This document shows positions 57,730-64,000 of a DNA stretch of 64,000 nucleotides, piece by piece. A model generated the notes under the pieces. The model saw nothing but the letters and a program-made list of their open reading frames with translations, had not been told where the DNA came from and made no database searches. Numbering within the stretch: position 1 is the first letter of the stretch; every line of letters begins with the position of its first letter. Origin of the DNA: Tragulus kanchil (taxonomy: Eukaryota > Chordata > Mammalia > Artiodactyla > Tragulidae). Where the stretch lies: the NCBI GenBank assembly GCA_022376925.1, contig JAIOJX010000032.1:119141979-119205978 (forward strand). The letters are read 5' to 3'. The position numbers were made by a program, and so were the translations under genes.

Positions 57730-58415
57730 AAAGACATAAGCATAAACTTATCAGAGTGCTTTGAAAACTGGAGATGACTACTTTCTGATGTAACAATGAA
57801 TAGAATGCTTTCAATTTGGAAACTATAGTATGTTAAAATTGAAGTTCAGACAAAATTCACTAGAATTTTCACTCTTGCTTAAGTCTTACCATAAACTATC
57901 TTCTCAATCTTTCTCTCCTCTCCTCTTACTTCTAGTAGGAGAAATACATGCTCCATTTCCTGCCCATGTTTTGTTGAGTTTTCATTTTACCCTCTGCTCA
58001 AGATGTTTGCACCCGACCTCTTTGGTTCACTCAATCCTTTAGGGAGCTATTTGCACCTCATTTGATGCATAGCACACAGGCCTTTAACGTGTTAATATAG
58101 CTGGAATGACTGTAGTAGAAATCTTATCCAACAGGATCAGCACAGGAAATGGAATAATTCAGCTAAAGTCAGAAATTACAAAATGTGATCTATATTTACA
58201 TTAAAGATTTTAACTTCAAGCATATTTATACATTCATTCACCAATGCTTTAATAAAGCTAGGCTGAGAAGGAGGACTGAATCCCTGCATTAATTTTCTTG
58301 AATGTACCACCCTCACAACATGCATTGCTATTATTTTCAGTTTGGGTTTCTTTAAAGTGGAACACTTGATGGTTTTCCCAGTAGTCATGTGTGGATTTGA
58401 GATTGGACCATAAAG
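57730..58415. other. Unassigned intergenic stretch
   Basis: Single-copy; no gene or nameable repeat seen. Confidence 0.5.
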
Positions 58416-58424
58416 AAGGCTGAA

Positions 58425-58815
58425 TGCTGAAGAATTGATGACTTTGAACTATGGTATTGGAAAAGACTCTTGAGAGTCCCTTGGTCTGTAAAGAGATCAA
58501 ACCAGTTAATCCTAAGAAAAATCAACCCTGAATATTCATCCGAAGGACTGATGCTGAAGCTGAAGCTCCAATACTTTGGTCACCTGATGTGAAGAGATGA
58601 CTCATTGGAAAAGACCCTGATGCCAGGAAAAATAGAAGATAGGAGAAAGAGATGAAGGAAGACAAGATGGTCAGAGGGCACCACTGAATCAATGGACATG
58701 AATTTGAGAAGGCTCCAGGAGATGGTGAAGGACAAGGAAGCCTGGCATGCTGTAGTCCATGGGGTCACAAAGAGTCAGACATGACTTGAGTGACTGAACT
58801 GAACTGAACTGAATC
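58425..58815 (+). mobile_element. BovB (RTE) LINE 3' end
   Basis: The run from tatggtattggaaaagactc through gaaggactgatgctgaagct and ccactgaatcaatggacatg to catggggtcacaaagagtca, ending in repeated aactg units, is the BovB 3' end. 5'-truncated and diverged; no intact ORF. Confidence 0.9.
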
Positions 58816-58999
58816 GAAAATAGAACAAGGATTTAAACACACCTGGGAAAGAAATCTGTGTACAGGACTTTAAATTACTTAGAATTATTTACCCAACTGT
58901 TTACAACTGTTTTGCCCACACTTATTTCAATGGTAGTTTTTGTTTTTTTTACTAACTCAGTCCTTATTGAATTGTTTCAAAGCATTCCACTAAGTTGAA

Positions 59000-61900
59000 A
59001 AACAGTTTAATGAAATCCTTCAAACACAGAAGGAGAAAAATAGAAAGGACACCTGTTTCCATGCTCAGCTGTATGAATGCTCCCATTTTACCATACTTGG
59101 TTCAGATTTTTCAAAAAAGAATCAATATTACAGATAGAGTTGGAACCTTCCACACACTCCACACTGATTTTATTTCTATTTCATTCTCCCAATCTGTAAC
59201 AATCATCCTGAAGTCACGGTTTAGTTTTCCTTTATGCATTTTTACACTTAGTACATATATGTGCCTATATACATATATATATACACACACACATATATAT
59301 GGCTTTGTTTTACATATTTTGCATCTATGTGCAAATTATATCATACTGTATTTTTCTCTCATCATTGTGTGTTTTAGGTTTATCCTTGGATTTTGGGAGT
59401 CAAAGGGCATGTGCATATTCACAAGTATGCTGCCAAATTATTTTCTAATATGATTGCAATAATTTATGCTTTCACTAGCAGTGAGTGAGTTCATTGCTGT
59501 ATACCCCACACTCATATATTCAGTTTATAAATTTTTCCCCCACTTAGGTGAATGTAGAAGGGTGTTGCAAGTGGTTTTATTTTGACTTGCCTTGTCTATA
59601 ACGAGGTACATTATCTCTTCATATTTTGTTGGCCATCCAGATGTTCTAGGAATTGCTTGTTTCTGTCCTTTTCCCTTTTCTCTATTATTTTTTATTTTTT
59701 ATTTGCAGAAATTCTGCTAAATTCTGGATACCTATCTTTGTCAATTAAACGAATTGCAAGTGCCTTTCACAGATTGCAGCTTGTAGGTTATCTTTGTTCG
59801 TGTCATATTTTGTTGCATAAATGTTTTTAAAATAGAGGTAATCACATTTATCAGTCTTTTCTGTCATAGTTTATGCTTTGGGGTTTTAGGAAATGCTTGC
59901 TTCCCTGAGAGAAAGATTCTCATTACATTCTCTTCAAAATGTTTTGAAGCTTTATTTTTCATACTTAGCTCCTTCAACTTAGATACAGTTTTTAGTATGG
60001 TGTGGGACTAGGGACCTTTCTTCCTCCCTTTCTTTCTTTCTCTCTCATTCTTTCTTTTCTATTTATACAGTCGTTCTTACCCCATGTTCTCTGGAAAACA
60101 AAGTCTGAGGTACAATCTACATGCTGAGGTATGAGAAGTGGCAGTGCTAGGGCAGCAATAATTAAGGAAAAGGGAAGTAAAGTGTGGCAGAAAAGAAAGC
60201 AAATACAAGCTGATGTGTTACCAAGCTGGCCACGGCTTCCCAAAGGAATCCATCCTTGGTCACCCAGAACATCTTCCCGGCAAGTTCTGTGGAGGCATCA
60301 CACCTCAGAACAGTCCATCAGAGAGAAGAGGAAGGAGGAACAGTTTATTTTCTGGCTCCTCTTTTCTCCTTCCTCCTCTAGGTTGAAGTTTACTCTGTTG
60401 GGAGCTAAGTTACTTCTGGGTTGTTATACGAACCCACTAGGGAAGCCAGTCTCCAGACTGGCTTGTTACTTGGTACTTGACGCTTTATTTGAACCTGATA
60501 GTGATGGAAGATCCATGTCCCCCATGAGTCTGGTAGGGTGGGACTTGAACACCAGAGCCATATGTCTTCTGCCCTTTTGGGAGCACTGGAGGCCACAGTG
60601 AAGTCAGGCTCTCACTCTTTGGTAAGACTGGAAGTGTTAGATGAAGAAATGCCAGTAGTGACCAGGGCTCCCAGTGGGGAGGTGGGTCTAAGTATATTAT
60701 TTTTATACATAGCAACCAATTTTCTACTTATTGAATAGTTTGTATGCCACCTTGGAATATAACAAGGCTGCATATATTCACGAACCTCTTTCTGGGGTTT
60801 CTTTTCTGTTCCATTTGTCAATATGTCTATCCCTATGCTAATATCAGGTCATCTTGAAATTTCTATATTTAACTTGATACTTGGTGGTACAGTCTTCCTA
60901 CTCTGTTCTACATCTTCAACATTTCCCTGTCCTTTTCTATAAGATCAGTTTGCTTAGTTCCACAAATAGTCATATTTGGATTTTTTAAGAATTATATTGA
61001 ATTTATAAACTAATTTGGGAAGAGTTTACAACTATGATATTATGATATTATTAATAGCTGGGTATTATTATTAACTATTATATTATAATTATTATATTAT
61101 GAAGTAATTAACAACTATGATATGATGATGATGATATCAAATCTTCAAATTCAGGAGACCTCTTACTTTATTCAGCTCTCTGTGTGTGTGTACACATGTG
61201 TGTTTTCTTCAATTTTTATAATTTTCTACACAATAATCTTGTACACTCACAGATTAACTCCTAGAAATATTATTATTTTTGTCACTATTGTGAATGCGAT
61301 CTTCATTCTTACCACAATTTCTGATTATTTACTGATGGTGAAAGGCTACTGATTTCTTCATCTTGATCTCAAGTATGGCAAATTTGCTAAGCTCCCTTAT
61401 TTTTTTTTCAAACTTTAAACTTACTAGTTTTAATAGATTGTATTCTGTGAATTATTTTGGGATTTTGTATGTAATCAATCATATCTGTAAATAAGGACAG
61501 TGACTTTCAGATGCCAGTTTTAAAGATTTGTGAAGATCATGAATGAGTGTTAAATTTTGTTGATAGCTTTTTGAAATTTATTGGAATGATAAATTTTTCA
61601 CCTTCACTCTATTCAAATGGTCAGTATATTTTAGTATTTCCAAGATAACCAACTTAGTCTTTGTAGAAACAATTCTTTGATATTCATATTACCTTGCTTT
61701 ACGTAATTTTAATTTAAACTATATAACTACAATATCAATTACACCTGACATCAATAGGTTATGAAATCAAATGCCAGTAGTGACCAGGGCTCCCAGTGGG
61801 GAGGTGGGTCTAAGTATATTATTTTTATACATAGCAACCAATTTTCTACTTATTGAATAGTTTGTATGCCACCTTGGAATATAACAAGGCTGCATATATT

Positions 61901-62885
61901 CACGAACCTCTTTCTGGGGTTTCTTTTCTGTTCCATTTGTCAATATGTCTATCCCTATGCTAATATCAGGTCATCTTGAAATTTCTATATTTAACTTGAT
62001 ACTTGGTGGTACAGTCTTCCTACTCTGTTCTACATCTTCAACATTTCCCTGTCCTTTTCTATAAGATCAGTTTGCTTAGTTCCACAAATAGTCATATTTG
62101 GATTTTTTAAGAATTATATTGAATTTATAAACTAATTTGGGAAGAGTTTACAACTATGATATTATGATATTATTAATAGCTGGGTATTATTATTAACTAT
62201 TATATTATAATTATTATATTATGAAGTAATTAACAACTATGATATGATGATGATGATATCAAATCTTCAAATTCAGGAGACCTCTTACTTTATTCAGCTC
62301 TCTGTGTGTGTGTACACATGTGTGTTTTCTTCAATTTTTATAATTTTCTACACAATAATCTTGTACACTCACAGATTAACTCCTAGAAATATTATTATTT
62401 TTGTCACTATTGTGAATGCGATCTTCATTCTTACCACAATTTCTGATTATTTACTGATGGTGAAAGGCTACTGATTTCTTCATCTTGATCTCAAGTATGG
62501 CAAATTTGCTAAGCTCCCTTATTTTTTTTTCAAACTTTAAACTTACTAGTTTTAATAGATTGTATTCTGTGAATTATTTTGGGATTTTGTATGTAATCAA
62601 TCATATCTGTAAATAAGGACAGTGACTTTCAGATGCCAGTTTTAAAGATTTGTGAAGATCATGAATGAGTGTTAAATTTTGTTGATAGCTTTTTGAAATT
62701 TATTGGAATGATAAATTTTTCACCTTCACTCTATTCAAATGGTCAGTATATTTTAGTATTTCCAAGATAACCAACTTAGTCTTTGTAGAAACAATTCTTT
62801 GATATTCATATTACCTTGCTTTACGTAATTTTAATTTAAACTATATAACTACAATATCAATTACACCTGACATCAATAGGTTATG
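59000..62885 (-). mobile_element. Old L1 (L1M type) in antisense, interrupted
   Basis: From about 59460 to 60060, and again from about 60760, the text follows the antisense of an L1M ORF2 and 3' region (for example ttgttggccatccagatgtt, gtttttagtatggtgtggga, ccatttgtcaatatgtctat, gagtgttaaattttgttgat). About 0.7 kb between these parts is foreign. 61769-62889 is the false D22 copy. The open frames here are antisense shadows. Confidence 0.7.
60065..60755. other. Unidentified insertion within the antisense L1
   Basis: This roughly 690-bp block separates two collinear parts of one L1. It contains a plus frame of 156 codons (60131-60601) with no motif I recognise and a low-complexity KR-rich start. 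A GA/CT-rich patch lies at its left edge. I found no tRNA-like head, poly(A) tail or clear terminal repeats. Confidence 0.4.
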
Positions 62886-62889
62886 AAAT
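60647..62889. repeat. Direct duplication D22 (offset 1122)
   Basis: Copy 1 is 60647-61767 and copy 2 is 61769-62889, identical as read. The join lies at an aaat word in old L1 sequence. Confidence 0.93.
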
Positions 62890-62987
62890 AAAATACAGTT
62901 GACCCTGAATGAGCAGAAAGTGTAAAGTAGCCCCTAACCTACCAAGATTACACTGATGGTTCTTTTAACATAGAATGGAAGGGTGTG

Positions 62988-63155
62988 CTTCCCTGGTACT
63001 TCAGTGGTACAAGCCTCTCTGCCAATATAGGAGGTGTGGGTTCGATCCCAGATCCAAGGACCACAACTAGAGAGTAGGCCCTCTCACTGCAACTAGAGAA
63101 AAGCCCATGCAGCAATGAAGATCCAAGACCGCCAAAAAAAAAAAAAAAAAAAAAA
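62988..63155 (+). mobile_element. CHR-type SINE with A tail
   Basis: The head (cttccctggtacttcagtgg), B box (gggttcgatcccagat), an ACTAGAG-containing body and a 21-base A run are present. Confidence 0.82.
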
Positions 63156-63269
63156 GACAGAATGGGGAGTATCAGTTAAGTAGAAATCAGTTAACAAAGT
63201 GTTCACTCTTTAAGAAAATCAGTGGCTGTGGTGACAAAGCATACGCTCTGTAAGTCAATACAAGTTGTC

Positions 63270-63470
63270 TCTATCCAATCACGTTCGAGAAATAGTTATT
63301 GAGAAATCACGATACATTAAGTACTGTGTTAGGCATCATGGTTACACATGAGGTGAAGCAGATATTTTCCAATCTAGTAGAGAGGTTAAGACTAAGGACT
63401 TACATACATCATGATGAGACAGAGTGAGACAGATGTCTAAGGAAATACAAAAGCTTTCATGGAGGGAAGG
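63270..63470 (+). mobile_element. L2-like fragment
   Basis: The words gttattgagaaatcacg, agtactgtgttaggcatcat and atctagtagagaggttaaga loosely follow the L2 3' end. Low certainty. Confidence 0.35.
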
Positions 63471-63629
63471 GAAAACTGAAAGAGTGTCTAAGAGGAAGGT
63501 AAATTCCTCTTAGAAGGAAAGGAGTCTAAGAGGAGGTAAATTCTGCTGTGAGCTATGAAAGGAATTGGACTGTGGATGTCCACATAAACTGGCTCATTTA
63601 ACTGATCCCTGTGCATGTGTGTGCATGAT

Positions 63630-63835
63630 AAGTCGTTTCAGTTGTGTCCAACTCTTTGCAACACCATGCACCAAGGCCCGCCAGGCTCCTCTGTCCTTGG
63701 AATGTGCCAGGCGAGAATACTGGAGTGGGTTTCCATTCCCTTCTCCAGGGGATCCTCCCAACCCAGGGATTGAACCCCAAGTCTCCTGCATTGCAGGCAG
63801 ATTCTTTACCTGCTGAGCCACCAGGGAAGCTCCTA
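63630..63835 (-). mobile_element. Bov-tA SINE (antisense), full length
   Basis: The run from tcgtttcagttgtgtccaac, ccaggcgagaatactggagt and ccctgctt-type head complement gagccaccagggaagctcc is intact and little diverged. Confidence 0.9.
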
Positions 63836-64000
63836 ACTGCTCCTATCTGTCAGCAATTGCCTTGAAAGTAGAACTATTCTCTGCTTTGATGACCATTTCT
63901 TTTCTCGTTGGCCTCACACACAGATGCACCCTCTCTTTCCAGCCCTTTCAGATGAGATGTCCACTTCCTAGTCCCTGGAAACTGCCACCGTGTTATCTTA

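Noticed and set aside
58995..59453. 152-codon plus frame
   Set aside because: It crosses antisense L1-like sequence and TA/CA simple repeats with no recognisable domain.
60131..60601. 156-codon plus frame in the unidentified insertion
   Set aside because: No motif, no splice or promoter context and an unusual low-complexity start. Kept only as part of the insertion finding.
4084..62889. CRISPR-like or other regularly spaced repeat array
   Set aside because: The repeats are pairs of 1.1-kb blocks with different content each time, not a short repeat with unique spacers, and the genome is mammalian.

Overview
This window is mammalian nuclear DNA from a ruminant. The evidence is Bov-tA/BovA SINEs, pieces of the BovB (RTE) LINE, cetartiodactyl CHR-type tRNA SINEs, old L1M, MIR and L2 copies, and one CpG island. 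There is no bacterial, plasmid or phage content. A young-looking CHR-2-like SINE with near-perfect target-site duplications (TSDs) is unusually dense here. I do not recognise it from cattle or sheep, so a non-pecoran ruminant such as a chevrotain is possible, but that is only an inference.

Only one gene is supported. RIMKLA (N-acetylaspartylglutamate synthase A) has its first coding exon on the minus strand at 3448-3610, inside a CpG island at about 3370-4120. Positions 1-3447 are the 5' part of its intron 1. Everything right of about 4.1 kb looks like upstream intergenic DNA filled with interspersed repeats. The remaining open frames are fragments or shadows of L1, BovB and SINEs.

The dominant structure is not biological function. 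Twenty-two times, a block of about 1.1 kb (0.9 kb once) is followed at once by a near-identical direct copy of itself. The blocks begin and end at unrelated sequence, carry no common element, and are nearly identical inside. They are damaged (lost bases, shortened homopolymers, 0-50 bp of junk) exactly at the internal junctions. In many places copy 2 of one pair overlaps copy 1 of the next, so some DNA occurs three times. This is best read as an assembly made of tiles that overlap by about 1.1 kb and were concatenated without merging. About 24 kb of the 64 kb is therefore redundant, leaving roughly 40 kb of real sequence.

Layout: 1-4.1 kb RIMKLA intron 1, exon 1 and promoter; 4.1-10.7 kb upstream DNA with Bov-tA copies and duplications D1-D4 and a CHR SINE; 11-15 kb D5-D6, with a possible LTR and an L2-like piece; 15-19.5 kb SINEs and D7; 19.5-26.1 kb one old antisense L1 (ORF2 endonuclease region back to its 5' part) with nested SINEs and D8-D10; 26-40 kb SINE-rich DNA with D11-D15; 40-42.7 kb antisense L1 3' end joined to BovB (D16); 43-51.5 kb old repeats and D17-D20; 52-58.8 kb L1 pieces, SINEs, D21, MIR and BovB; 59-62.9 kb antisense L1 with an unidentified insertion and D22; 63-64 kb CHR and Bov-tA SINEs. 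I found no previously undescribed biological system; the notable items are the systematic false duplications and the young SINE family.
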